A stretch of DNA of 64,000 nt, from NCBI RefSeq assembly GCF_000003815.2, contig NC_049979.1:18936285-19000284 (forward strand), given 5' to 3'. The notes under the pieces are model-generated. The model saw nothing but the letters and a program-made list of their open reading frames with translations, searched no databases and had not been told where the DNA came from. The position numbers were made by a program, and so were the translations under genes. This DNA comes from Branchiostoma floridae. Lineage: Eukaryota; Chordata; Leptocardii; Amphioxiformes; Branchiostomatidae. Shown piece after piece: positions 24,201-35,924 of this stretch. Every line of letters starts with the position of its first letter. Position 1 is the first letter of the stretch.

Positions 24201-27200
24201 CTTTATCGATTTCTTCTTCCTTTCTTCTTTAGAAAACTCTCACCTTTAGTTTGACGCTTCAATCCATTCAATTCTCGACTTCCTTAACCTCGCTGCTTTT
24301 TCTACGACAACTTTTTGTTTCAGAATAACGTTAGAGAATGTTCATTGTTCGCTGGTAATGGCGTAGTGATGTAGAGAACGTCATGGTGGTAACTTCTTGG
24401 CACGCTTTCAGAGCTGATAAATTGCTTTCTCGTGACTTTTGGACATGATAACTGATCGCCGTGGAAACGTGATTTCTTAAATGTCTTCCATTAAGATGTC
24501 GTACAGAGAGACAGTTTTGTGTTTATGGAGCAAAGAGCCGATACAGCGTGGCAAAAGAGAAAAGGTCATCTAACATACCTATCACTCAAGTCTACTCATC
24601 CGGAATTGAAGCGTCTCTGTCTGACAGATAGTAATATAGGTATAGGGTACTCCATCGCAATGTTGAAAGTACACCGCCACCCACCCAATTATCCTTCTTT
24701 TCCTTTAGCAGATTTGACATGGCGTTGCATCCTTCCGTAGAGTCAAGCACTGTGGCATTCCTTCGAAGTGCTCGGGATGTTGTTCGGCACGCTCACAATT
24801 CCCCTCTTTATTCTTCATTAGTAAGTTAATTGTACCAAGGACGCTACATAACGTCCTTGATTGAACTAGCAACGCCACAGACGTCGTTTTCCACTTTGCC
24901 GAGGATTCCTTACAATGTGCACGCTGTCCGGACTAGCAATATTTTAGACACATTGTGTTTAGCTTAACTTTGAATACGTCTTATATAAAGTTTGAAGGAG
25001 TACAGCGTCGCGAACCAAATACATGTATTATCTCTCTATCCATAGAAAACAGGCACAGTGCCAGTTCAAACATGTGCTCAGTGGTTCAAGACAACAGAAA
25101 CTTGTATCTGTCACGCGTCTCTGCCTGGAGGTATTTCTCTTTCTGTCGTTGACATGTACGACGTAGCATGTGTGTTTTGGGCACAACCCGAGTGTGGAGT
25201 CAACCGACAACCAGCCACTTTCCCTTTGTTGACGTGGAAAATACAATATGCCGTGTCCAAAGTAACTCACTACAACAAATAGGAACGGGTGAGCCACCAA
25301 AGCGATGCAAAGATTAGTAAATAAAAAGGGGACGACACGGTCAAAAACTGCAAGATTTTGACAATCTTCAAGTAGATTCTAGTCACGAAGTTCTATTGTC
25401 TTCTCTTGTTGTGAAGAAACACACCTAGCAATGAAATTCAAGATGTGTATCATTACAACAACACTTACAAACATCTTCTTTGAAATTAGCAAACTCTAGC
25501 TTTTTTGTCTGTTGTCATCAACCGACAATACTGACAGCTCTGGTGCCCAACTATTTAACCCCAAATAGTACAACCTTTATTGTTCTACCGTTCTTCAAAT
25601 GACTCAAAGGAAAGGTAGATTTTGGTCGTCCAGCTTGGGCAAAGAGGGCAAATATGTGTGTGTTATATTACTTGTTATTACTCAAACATTTTTCGAGGTA
25701 CACATCAAGGTAAATATTTCATGAAATGCATGTTACGGTGAAAAACGGCCGGAGTTAAGACTACGGTCCTTGAATCTTATCAAATCAGAAACTTACAACC
25801 CAGATTATCAACTCTATCCTTTTATAGAAGGCATGCCTGGCAAAATGCATCATCGGTCTGGTGAAGAGATACACGAGTTCATGGCTCTAGACGCCTCAAT
25901 ACCGTGGTGCACTGCTGTAGGGTCCCGGATGTTCATCCATGTTGAAAGGCCAGGACGACGTTAAAATTATGGTATCTGGGACAATATCTCAAGAAAGTAC
26001 CTTCATGCTTCAAAGACAACATGAAGTGTGAATTCAGATAATGATGACCATTTCTTCGCCAACAAAAATGCACAAGATGTCCAAACACCGTTCTATCGTT
26101 TCCATACGTTCTTCCATTTGTGTCAACCCCTATCAAGTTCTTTTAATTTTTCTCTCACTTATTTCTGGTTGAAGTACTATAACCTATCTATACCATTGGT
26201 TAAAAAAAGTTAGAATTACACATACATTGTGACTAAAAGATTGTGTCCAACTTTCATAATTGCTATTTTGCAAAATCTGCATGAGGGTTTAAGGAGGATA
26301 GAATGAGATTTGCTTGAGGACATACCATAGTCTGCGGTATGCGAGTATGAATTTCGCTCTAGGTTACTTTTGCCAAACGCATTCCTTCATTTTTTTATCT
26401 CCAGGCATAGATACCCTCAATGCACAAGAAGAATTAACAATATAATGGCTCTGGCAGGAAAAGAGAGATAGATTTAATGGAGCAACAGTTTTGATCTACC
26501 TTGCCACCAGGACAGACGCCTCTAGCCTCTAGCTAGTAGACATCACATCGTAACAAAAGGAACGTTGTAAGTCTTGTGTTAGATGCCTGCTCAGTTGATA
26601 CTAACAAAGGATAGTCACTTGATTATACTGACCACCTGTACAATCTGAAATTGTACGTGACAAACATCCTAAGCGAATCACAGAGTTGAAACTCAAATCT
26701 GTCACGCATGACTTTGGATAGTTATATTTTTTCCAAGTTGTTGTTGCGTTTACAGACGTGTCTGACGCCCATCATTGAGCTTTATGGTGAGGGTTAACAA
26801 TGGGTGGTATTTGAAATAGGGGAAGAATAAGTCGACATGACATCCCTGCTCTAATTGTTTTCTGTCTATGAGCAAAAATGTCCCGAAGGACACATCCGTG
26901 GCAAAGCTATAAATCATAACTTTATGTTGAGATACAACAAAATTATGACTGAAATAAGAGTCCCATCATTGCTTTTTCTTGATTTTCTTGTAACTTCAGA
27001 TGTATTCATAACCATTTCCTGTTCTAATTCTTTGATGCCGTTCTAGCTTTACCCTATGCGTCTTCTCTACCAAGATAACCCATCCTTGACAAGCCATTCA
27101 TCAAAAACGTAAAGGTGGGATACAACAATGAGATGTGGTCCAAATGTATGGCATGACTTTGCCTTCGTGACAATCACTCGCTCTAATTGTGTGTAACATA

Positions 27201-30200
27201 TTCTTCCACGAAACTGTCCTAGTTTCTCAACGATCACCTCCAGCGAAGGCATAAATTATATAACTATAACTGAGAGGTACATCGATGTGCAGTGACTGCA
27301 GTAAGGTTCAACTATAATATACGATCTGCAACTCAATACATGTAACATTACGAAATTCCGTGCACATATGCATTTGACGCAGACGCACTTGATTTTGCCA
27401 CAAACATGAGGGAAGATCAAACTTGGTGTAGTCTCCATTGTGAGGACAATAGAAATACTCTCTCTACACAAGAAGACAATTGATGTTACATGGTCCTTGG
27501 CGTCGTCAAACAAATAAGTGGAGGAAAAAATAAGGAAAGACAATAAAGTGACTTACTCTAGGCTTCCAGATGAAAGCTGGAGAGAGAAGAAAGAGAGGTG
27601 TCACAAGGAATTAGAGTGGACAGACACACACTTAAGAAGAGCAATTAGATACACTTTAAAGAGATACAGCAGAATACTCTTGTTGACGAAAAAGCAAGAA
27701 ATTATAACACATCTAGTGGATTGAATGGATGTATGTTAAAAGAGTACTGAAATGAAAAGGAATGGGGTGCCTACCGAGTGCGTATATGATCATGCCGGTG
27801 AAGGTCGTGATGAGGAGGCAGCTAAAAGTGTCCACGGCCATGATCAGGGCAGCGGCTGGGAAGAGATAGGCCATCGGGAACGGGAGGTTGTCCCCCAGCA
27901 CCCCGCACAGCACCCGCCCGGCCAGCTCCGCGAACCCCGCCACAGAGGCCACTATCACACCGCGTTTCTCCGGAATGCCGAGAGTTGTCATGTATTTGAC
28001 CTGTGGTATGAACGACATGTAAACGTTATTGTGTTGTATGGAAGTGGGTATATTCCGTAATGTTTCTACCGGTGTAATTTTGCGTTATTGGGGTATTTGT
28101 GGTGAGCCAAGTCACCAGTGGTGACTGATATACGTATAATATACATACCAAATGAAAGAACGGGAAAAGCAGCGACAAGCTGAGCACCACGTTTGCAAGA
28201 ATCCAAAGAAGAAAGCCAGGGTTGGTCCATACATTTCTTCTGAACACGCCTTGAAAATGACTTTTCTTGTTTTCTTTTCCCTCCTTCGTCGAGGTTGAAT
28301 TTGTTACAGATGACGTTTGGCCTTCGAATTCTGGTGTGTTATTTTTCTGTCCCATCAACTTTTCCGTAGCTGTAATATGTTCCGTATCGCTAGGCTTCGC
28401 TAATGTACGGCCTTCGTGGTTGTGGTGTTGCGAATCATCACTTGTAGTATCAGAATTTCCGTCAGGTGGCGGTACAAAGGTACTGCAACAAAGAACCCCG
28501 TTCACTAATAGCATGGCAGCAAGGATTCGGTAGGTATTCCTGAGGCCGACCGCCGATAGAATAGCTTCCGTCACAGGGTTCATCACAAGTGTACCTTTAG
28601 AAGAAAAAACAACAACAATGAAAATGGTAGTAATTCAGAGGCAGTTGTTTGTTGAATTATAATTTTATAATGTCAGTAATATTTCCATGGAGCTTCACCT
28701 CAACGCAGTGGATAAGCATTGCTTTTGACTTGCATGCCTACGTCTTGGTATCTCACTGTTCTGAACATGATATGTGCATCTGCGCATCACGTGTAACTAG
28801 CAAGTAGCTTTTGGGCTCAAGAAAAACATATGTTGGTTTGGGTGCATACCGTTTTTTATGTAAAAATAANNNNNNNNNNNNNNNNNNNNNNNNNNNNNNN
28901 NNNNNNNNNNNNNNNNNNNNNNNNNNNNNNNNNNNNNNNNNNNNNNNNNNNNNNNNNNNNNNNNNNNNNTCCAGAAAAATACAACATTCTTACCAAAAGC
29001 GAAACCCGTTGACGCCAGACAACATGCCAAACTGCGGTACTTGTGCTGAAAATGCGCCCCCACTAGGTTGATGGAGGAATTGAAGACGAAGTTGGCCCCC
29101 AGACCGTACAGGAGGCTGTAGGTGACGAACATGTAGGCGATGTGGGGCACGAACGACGTGGTGAGAAGAGAAGCGCTGCATAGGACCACGCCACACAGTG
29201 CCACCTAGCGGAAAATATAGGTACGACACAGAAGAAACCGGTACATAAGTGACAATTCAAACTACATGTAATTGGCGAATATGAACATGTTACGGTCTGA
29301 TCTTATGGGTGTGATAGGCTTTAACGTCTATTCTTTTCGAATTCTTTGGAAGATAGGAAAACAATAAACACCAGTCTAATGACAACAACGCACTACTGTA
29401 ACAAAGATTGCTTAACTAACCTTACGGTGGCCGAAACGTAGAAACAGAGGCGTTGATAGTGGAGAAGCGAGACATAGCAGTCCGTACGTCACAGAACCGA
29501 TCCATCCTGAACAGGCAACATGAAAGGGAACAGTCGGTTTCCCAAGTAAAAATAACCCCACCTTTAAATCGATAACGTACACACTCATAACTCCCCTGGT
29601 TACTCTAAGAAGACCTCAGTAATCCCCGAAGGTAGGCACACTTCAGATATCCAGGCCTAGGTCTTCAAGACATTCCTGAGAATGCCTCAACAACATAGTT
29701 TATTGTTGTCATTTCGGCGCATGTTATATATAACAGTTGCACCCCTCACCACATAACCAATACACGTGTGGTGGCAAGTGGCTACCTTAGCAGGTTGGTG
29801 GTTAGAATTTCGGCCTCCGTGACTTCCCTTTGGGACATACGGCATGGATCTACTAGTATTGACCACTATCAACTTATAAGCTAATTTTGCTACTTCTACA
29901 ACGTTAGGTTTTGCCCCCTTGACAATCTTCGCATGAAATTAGATAGCTGGCAATGACAGGCCCATTATTCTTGTATCTTTTGACAGGACAAGGTCGCTTC
30001 TTTTTCAGAATCGCAACAAACAACATTAATTATTCAACCACTGTCACGTGGATATAAATTTATTACCCCATCCAAGCGCAGGGACCTTCGTATACAAACT
30101 GTTACACTCCTTACGACTTTACCTTTTGACTTACTCTAATTCTTCTAGATTTATGAAATAAGCGGCGTTAAGACTAGCAAGGTTCGAGATTGGTTCGAGG

Positions 30201-32005
30201 TTGGATTGGATTTAGTCCAAGGGTGAACTCCCCTTCTTTCACGTCATCCTTGTGTATAGCGACTTGCTGTTTGTTACGCTATTTATGCATCGTACGACCA
30301 CGTTATTGACAAAATGACATATGCCATTTCAAAGAGGGCATTCAGTTATGCAGGCGTGGCACTGCGACCGAATTCGTCTGAAGGTTTCTGAATTATGAAA
30401 TTTTATCGTACAACTTTGCTATTAAGTTAAAACCGATAGACGTGTCTCAGTGATCTGCTGATCTCGCGCAGTGGCCGACATAATGCATGATACCGGTCGT
30501 AGTCCTACCGAAAACGTTCTCCAGAGCTCCTAGACTCGTCCGGCGACCTGCTATAGTATTATTCAACGCCGGCTAAAAACATAGTTTATCCAATTCAGGT
30601 ATAAATACAGCTATATGAGGATCAGAGTCACCATGAATCATAACTGGCGCTAGCAGACTGTGTTAACAAAAGGTATCGTCCCCGAAAAGGGGTTTCTCGA
30701 GATCATTGACCTATGATATCACTGTTTCTGACTCACGGTGAAGAGATGATGTTCCAGGCCTATTCATCATGTAATTGCTAACCTTGAAGTAGCCGTTATA
30801 TGGTAAAAATTAAGTAACATTATTTGTGCGTCTTTGCTAACATACATATAGGTTTGAAGTAATACATTCAATTGTTATTTCCATACATGTATTATTATTT
30901 GTAAACCTCCACAAACATCATTGCGTGCTACATGTGGTCAGAAATCGATATATTGTTTAGTTTGTCAGAAGGAGACTAGACAAAGGACAACGGCCATTTT
31001 CTCTTTTTGCGATTGTTCGACATATCATTCGTTGTATACGTTGGTATGTCCACATATGTCTTTGTTAGTAACATAGAAATAAACATAACCTACATTGCAT
31101 ACGTCTCTAAAATATTTACCAGTTGTAGGGACTGGTTTTGGCCTGGTTATTGTAGAAAAAATTACATTCCTCATGCAATTAGACAAAGCATGTATTTAAA
31201 ACTGCATCTGTGTTTTTTTCATTACATTTACAACTGTCTTAAGAAGCGAGAAAAGGTTGAACCTATGAATACTAGAATACTTTAGACTTTGTAGTTTTAG
31301 TTGTATATAACATCCTTACACAATTTGTATTTAGAATCACTAGGAACTGCATTGTATTCACTTTGACTTGTGCTTAGCTTGCTAGAGAGCATAAACGTAC
31401 AACAAAGGTCTTCATTCAATCATTGTAGTCGATGTGTATGGTCTCATCAGCTGTAATCTTCGACGCAGAGACATCCCTCCATTTTGTCGATTTTTTTACA
31501 CGAATTGACGCGCAGGTGCTCCTATTACCAGTCATTTGTATTCTGTGGTATGTATCCGGCACGCGTAAACGCCAAACTTATGCTTTAAACAACGATTTGT
31601 TCTAAAACATATTTACTTACGGAGCCCTAGTGAGAGTGCACCCGTACCACATCCGCTATCTTTGCAATGTGGGTTCTTATCGGTGGTTACGTTGTGTCTG
31701 TCACGACCTGCCTGACAATTCGATATCGAGCAAATTCGAAAGACGACTTTCGACATAAGAATGTGATTGCACAATATCTCTCTAGATTAGTCGATCCAAC
31801 ACGTACAAAACACACACAAATACATACACGCGCGCGCAGCACACTTACACAATCGCGTTCAGAACATACCTGTGACGGCTGCTCCACCGCCCAGCTGTCT
31901 TTCCAATTGTTCAAACAAAACCCCGTAGCTCGTGATAACTCCAATAACCGGCATGAACAAGATAGCAACGATGCCGACGATCGCCCAAGAACGCCATGAC
32001 GGCAT
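18244..32005 (-). CDS. SLC16 (monocarboxylate transporter) family protein, 490 aa, seven coding exons
   Basis: Major-facilitator carrier of the SLC16 family, expected to move monocarboxylates or related small solutes across a membrane. Coding exons in transcript order are 31870-32005, 29421-29506, 28994-29204, 28149-28594, 27775-28000, 23895-24038 and 18244-18467. Every boundary has AG/GT and the sum is 1473 nt, a whole number of codons. Residues 8-30 form helix 1. Residues 125-145 match the conserved family block after helix 4 (HFQHKYRSLACCLASTGFAF). A hydrophilic loop at about 195-270 splits the protein 6+6. E318 and R322 have the spacing of the helix-8 Asp/Arg pair of mammalian MCT1. The usual acidic DGGWGW-type motif at helix 1 is replaced by PSWRSW. 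The substrate cannot be told from sequence. The ATG is the first in frame and opens the helix-1 exon. An alternative first exon lies at 35753-35924. Confidence 0.9.
18624..18845. mobile_element. 222-bp MITE with long arms, TA-flanked
   Basis: Two 83-bp arms (18624-18706 and 18763-18845) are near-perfect inverted copies sharing GCAGAGAAAATTGTACAAAG and ATGTTGAACATGTATAAGAA. TA dinucleotides flank both ends. It sits in the last intron of the SLC16 gene, about 160 bp upstream of its terminal exon. No coding capacity. Confidence 0.75.
20233..20430. mobile_element. 198-bp MITE with 8-bp TSD
   Basis: The termini read TTAGCCTGCATACCAGACC on the left and, inward from the right, TAGCCTGGATACCAGACCC. 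The octamer ATTCGTCG occurs at 20225-20232 and again at 20431-20438. It lies in the last intron of the SLC16 gene. The non-coding length and 8-bp duplication suggest a hAT-type MITE. Confidence 0.8.
21178..21211. repeat. TTGG tetranucleotide repeat
   Basis: Short run of GGTT units with one interruption. A poly-G tract follows at about 21243. Confidence 0.85.
22302..22411. repeat. Degenerate ~55-bp tandem repeat, split by a transposon
   Basis: Units beginning CTACCAACAATGTGACTCC (22302) and CTGCCACCAATGTCAGCCC (22356) are followed, on the far side of the element at 22412-23851, by CTGCCACCAGTGTCACCAC (23859). Each contains an ATCCGGGG/ATCCGGGA core. The last unit runs into the splice donor of SLC16 exon 6. 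The element therefore inserted into a pre-existing degenerate minisatellite. Confidence 0.55.
22552..22818. repeat. 69-bp tandem array, left arm
   Basis: Copies start at 22552, 22621, 22702 and 22771 with GCCCCACGACGTATGTCTAT. The second copy is 81 bp because of two small insertions, and the last is truncated. Confidence 0.95.
23453..23704. repeat. 69-bp tandem array, right arm (inverted)
   Basis: Four copies of the complement of the left-arm unit, each with CATACGTCGTGGGGCA or a one-base variant. The outermost right copy, not the outermost left one, carries the extra TAAT, so the two arrays have turned over independently. Confidence 0.95.
28870..28969. other. Assembly gap (100 N)
   Basis: Run of N within the intron between SLC16 exons 3 and 4. 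The exon 3 donor (GTAAGAATG) is just outside it, so no coding sequence is lost. Confidence 1.
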
Positions 32006-32525
32006 TTTTCAATGTCTTTTGTGAGGCCCCGGGGGAGGGGAGGTGTGTGAGTTCTAGACAACCTGACTACTCTAAAGTAAGAGTTGATAGATAGGTCATC
32101 TCTGCTGCTGTGGGCGATAAAAGAACAAGTCGCCCAACTAGTTTCGCTGTGGCATTTGACCCGGTCAAAGGGCAAAATACACTGGCAGTTTTAAGAGATT
32201 TAAGATAACAGAATTCAGGTCATGGTTATATTATGCAACTATTGCTATGGCACTCCTAACGTAAACAGAAACCAAAGATACTAAGAACGTTACAGAAAAT
32301 AAGTCATTATGCGACTTTAAAAAAATTTACCACTCAGCAGTTTCAAACGTACCGACTGGATCGCCTAAGGGCAAGTAACCCGAACCAGTGGATCTATAAA
32401 CAACTGTCTTAGCGCTAAGTTAGCTGGTCATTTGTACGGCTTAACTTAATACAAATCCACAAATCCGGGGACATTACCTGCGCAACTTGTAGGGAAACAT
32501 GTAGTGCTAGTATGTATGATGCAAT

Positions 32526-32674
32526 ATCCAAGCAGATGAAGCGCGCGCGGTCGATGCCTTTTTTTGCCTTCTTGTGATTCGCCTCCTTCCGATACATATA
32601 TTCGTCTCTCGACGAAACACAGAATAACTTGCATCTTAGAAAATATCCCCGACCGACTTATCTGCTTGGAGATT
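32526..32674. mobile_element. CCAAGCAGA-family MITE, ~149 bp
   Basis: The left end TATCCAAGCAGATGAAG and the inverted right end ATCTCCAAGCAGATAAG are followed inward by GGTCG-containing sequence in both. It belongs to the family also seen at 34732-34860, 37241-37362 and 58326-58431. The exact ends and target duplication are not clear. Confidence 0.55.
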
Positions 32675-32758
32675 TACACACGTAACATTTTTGGTGGTGT
32701 CCTCCAGCTCCAGCAATGCGGAGTGGTGCAATCCATAAATTTCCGCTAGGCGGCTCTA

Positions 32759-34298
32759 CGTACTTGTTGTACAATCAGCTGACTATTAAAGTTGTGGTCG
32801 CTCAAGGTACGAATACATGTATTACACCATCGTGGCGTACGCGTGCTAGGTTTTCCCACAGAGCTGTCATAAAGCATCAGACACCTGACTCCGTAACAGT
32901 GGACCAAGTTAGAACTAAAACTTGAGTAGTAGGAGCAAGGACTAGGAGCGAACTATCTGGCCGGCGGATAGACTGCAAAAGACTGACTGAAATCCCATGG
33001 CAACTTATTTTCCCTATTTGGCTAAATTCCTCTCTCTGTTTTCATCCAACTGACACGTCGGCTTGGAAACTAGCTGTTATATGTATACTTGCCATTTCAT
33101 CATCTACAAGCAGATATGTGGTCGGCAAAACCCCAACATCATTTTGTTGAAATGAAAAGGAAATATGAGATTAATAATATGACTAAACCTTCCTTAAAAT
33201 TACGTCGACGATGTTTAGACATCCAGCTAGAAAAATTCGTAATGAAAGATAAATCAAACGACAGGTTTCATACATGTCGATCCACGTAGTTCAGTCCCTT
33301 TTTACCACACCTATTGATCTAATCTCCAAGCGCCGGTTGTAGCAGTCTGGCCTATTTGAGAGTACTTAGTGGTGTTTTACTACGTTTCTGGAGGTTCGCT
33401 ATGTTTACAGATACCCTCTTGTCATGCACTGAAAATATCTACCCCAAGATTTAAAACAATCACCTTAAATACATGTACATTTAAAGCAGTTCGTTAATTT
33501 CGAATTCCAGGACAAACAACAACACAAAACAACAACAACTTTGTCCTCGAGAATGTATTTTCTTTGCAAGTTTTGGGTCGCTGGTGGCTTGAGAAGTATG
33601 GTGGGTGGAGTCTTGTTTTGCAGCTGTTTCCTCATCGTGTTTTCTTTTGGACTTAGGGATGATCCAGGAGGATTGGTAGGCACGTTAGGGGGTGCAGAAC
33701 TGGTGCAGTCTTCGGGAAGGGGCTTTTTTTGGGGGGGGGGGGCGTTGGTCCGCGATTTTCAACGTTGGCTAGGTTCTATNNNNNNNNNNNNNNNNNNNNN
33801 NNNNNNNNNNNNNNNNNNNNNNNNNNNNNNNNNNNNNNNNNNNNNNNNNNNNNNNNNNNNNNNNNNNNNNNNNNNNNNNATTATTAATGTCATATTCCCT
33901 TTCATTTCAACAAATAATTGTTGGGGTTTTGCCGACCACATATCTGCTTGTGGATGATGAAGTGGCAAGTAACCATATGACAGCTAGTTTCCCGGTCGCG
34001 GTGTCATTTGTATGAAAACAGAGAGAGGAATTCAGCCACATAGGGAAAGTAAGTTGCCATGGGATTTCAGTCAGTCTTTTGCAGTCTATCCGCCGACCAG
34101 ATAGTTCGCTCCTAGTCCTTGCTCTTACTACTCAAGTTTTAGTTATAACTTGGTCCACTGTTACGGAGTCAGGTGTCTGATGCTTTATGACAGCTCTGTG
34201 GGAAAACCTAGCCCGCGTACGCCACGTTGGTGTAATACATGTATTCGTACCTTGAGCGACCACAACTTTAATAGTCAGTGGCTCGTACAACAAGTTCG
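32759..34298. mobile_element. Large inverted-repeat element between the two SLC16 first exons
   Basis: Arms at about 32759-33180 and 33880-34298 are inverted copies over roughly 420 bp with scattered differences; both contain GGTCGCTCAAGGTACGAATA or its complement. The outer ends CGTACTTGTTGTAC and CGAACTTGTTGTAC are bounded by TA on each side. The centre includes a poly-G run and a 100-N gap. There is no transposase frame. It could be a TA-target fold-back element or partly a mis-joined assembly, given the gap in the middle. Confidence 0.6.
33780..33879. other. Assembly gap (100 N)
   Basis: Run of N inside the centre of the large inverted repeat, where assembly is most error-prone. Confidence 1.
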
Positions 34299-34731
34299 TA
34301 AATCAGGGTGTTTGATGTCGACGGGTCCAACAGACCCTAATCAACGTAGAAAATCGTGGTCCAACGCCCCCTTCCCGAAGACTGCAAGGGAGTCTACGGT
34401 GAGAGAACGTTGAAAAACGTTGTTGTCAGCTGATATAGGTATGCACGAACTGTCGTTATTATAAAACTTGAATGTACAGATACTTAACATGCACTTGTGT
34501 GTTTTCCGTAGTCTCGGGTGCGTATAACACAAAGAAAGAAAAAAAGAAGAAGAAACAAAATCGATGAACTATGGAATTCCAATTAATGGTAAATTTGTTT
34601 TTGAGTATTTGTACTGATATATGGTTACATATTGTTTGTTGTACAATCCATTTGGTCCGAAAGACCTACCGGGGTAAATGATCAACATGCTCTTGCTTCC
34701 TCTGTCTTTGGAACAATGTGTCCATCACCAA

Positions 34732-34860
34732 ATCTCCAACCAGATCCACGGTGCGTAACGTATAGTATCAAACTTGCCCGTTTGACTCCCTTAATAGCCG
34801 GCTATACTCCCTGGCCAGCTTTGATACTATCCCATGACACCGTAGGATCTGCTTGGAGAT
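34732..34860. mobile_element. CTCCAAGCAGA-family MITE, 129 bp
   Basis: The left end ATCTCCAACCAGATCC and the inverted right end ATCTCCAAGCAGATCC are both followed by an imperfect inverted pair around ATAGTATCAAA. TA follows the right end; the left flank is AA, so the target duplication is decayed. Confidence 0.7.
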
Positions 34861-35752
34861 TATCCATTCATCCATCACCCAGCAGATGAGAGGCATTCAG
34901 TAAAAAAACACAGAGTGGAGGGAGGGGTACACAAACAAGTCGGGTCCACACATCTTCTTGGGGGATTACAATGTTTACAATGACATGTCAGAGGTTACAG
35001 GAGATGAACAGAGACGGCCGACTAACTAGATTTGTTGGTAGCAGTGGCATGCGGTTTGTCATGTGAGTCTTATTAACTTGAAACAGAAAACGCCACTGTT
35101 TGGTCTAGGCTACTCTACCTTGAGCCCACAGAATGTATATCGCTAAATTCTCTCAAAGCAAATGGTGCACAAAACCGAAACCTTAGCTTTTCTCGGGACC
35201 AGTCCTTCCGTTAGCGAAGGCGCTTATAGGCTTATTGGGACCATACGATTACGACCTGAAAAAATCTTCACAGGGCACGCCCGTAGTAAATTGGAAGGTA
35301 CCCAGGCTAGGGGCTTATCGCCTCGTTGATATATAAAGAAGCCATGAAGAAAGGCCGTGAGGCTATCATCTGTGTGCAATACGGGTTAGGGGGTATAGCA
35401 CACAGTAAACAATAGCCATTCTCTAGGGAATAATACCATGTAGATCAATGTAGGCTACATAATTTATTTGTAGCCACTCTAAACACATATTGCTTATTCT
35501 AGCAGATATAATAGCAGGATCTACAATGACAACCATTGTTTTTTCTTTACTACGGAATCTAAGAATTTCTATTGAAGATACAAGGCTGACAAATGCTGTA
35601 GAAAACGTGACCCAAAGATCTGTAAACAATGCTTACTCAGCAAAAAAAGTGATGTTGCATGCCATCCTGCTATAATGGAAGCTGCAATCTTCCAACGCCA
35701 TCATAGATACTTCCATTACTTTGTATATTATATACCGGGTTAGAAGCCTTAC

Positions 35753-35924
35753 CTATGAACGTGGAGTTGGTGCCAAACTCCCGCTCCAGTCTGAGGAACC
35801 AGGCCCCGAAACTCAGCATGGTCCCCATGACTAAAGTGTAGGTCAGTAGCGTACACACACACACCAGCCATGCTTTCCCCTGGGCTCCACAGAACAGCAG
35901 CCGGAATCTATCGTTCCACTTCAT
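35753..35924 (-). CDS. Alternative first coding exon (1a) of the SLC16 gene
   Basis: The ATG at 35922-35924 opens 57 codons ending in a phase-1 donor (ATAG|GTAAGG), the same phase as exon 1b at 31870-32005 (ACAG|GTATG). The encoded helix 1 and the following SFGAWFLRLEREFG align without gaps to exon 1b (SYGVLFEQLERQLG) over 42 residues, both ending in a split glycine codon. Joined to exon 2 at 29506 it gives a 502-residue protein in one frame. No second set of downstream exons exists in the window, so this is best read as an alternative promoter and first exon rather than a second gene. The frame is open a little upstream of the ATG to an in-frame TAA with no other Met, so this is the first usable start. 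Confidence 0.75.

Noticed and set aside
29757..29870. tRNA-like segment (GGTTGGTGGTTAGAATTTCG..)
   Set aside because: It resembles an A box and D-arm, but no B box (GGTTCGANNCC) follows at the right distance and no cloverleaf can be drawn. It might be a decayed SINE head, but that is not supportable.
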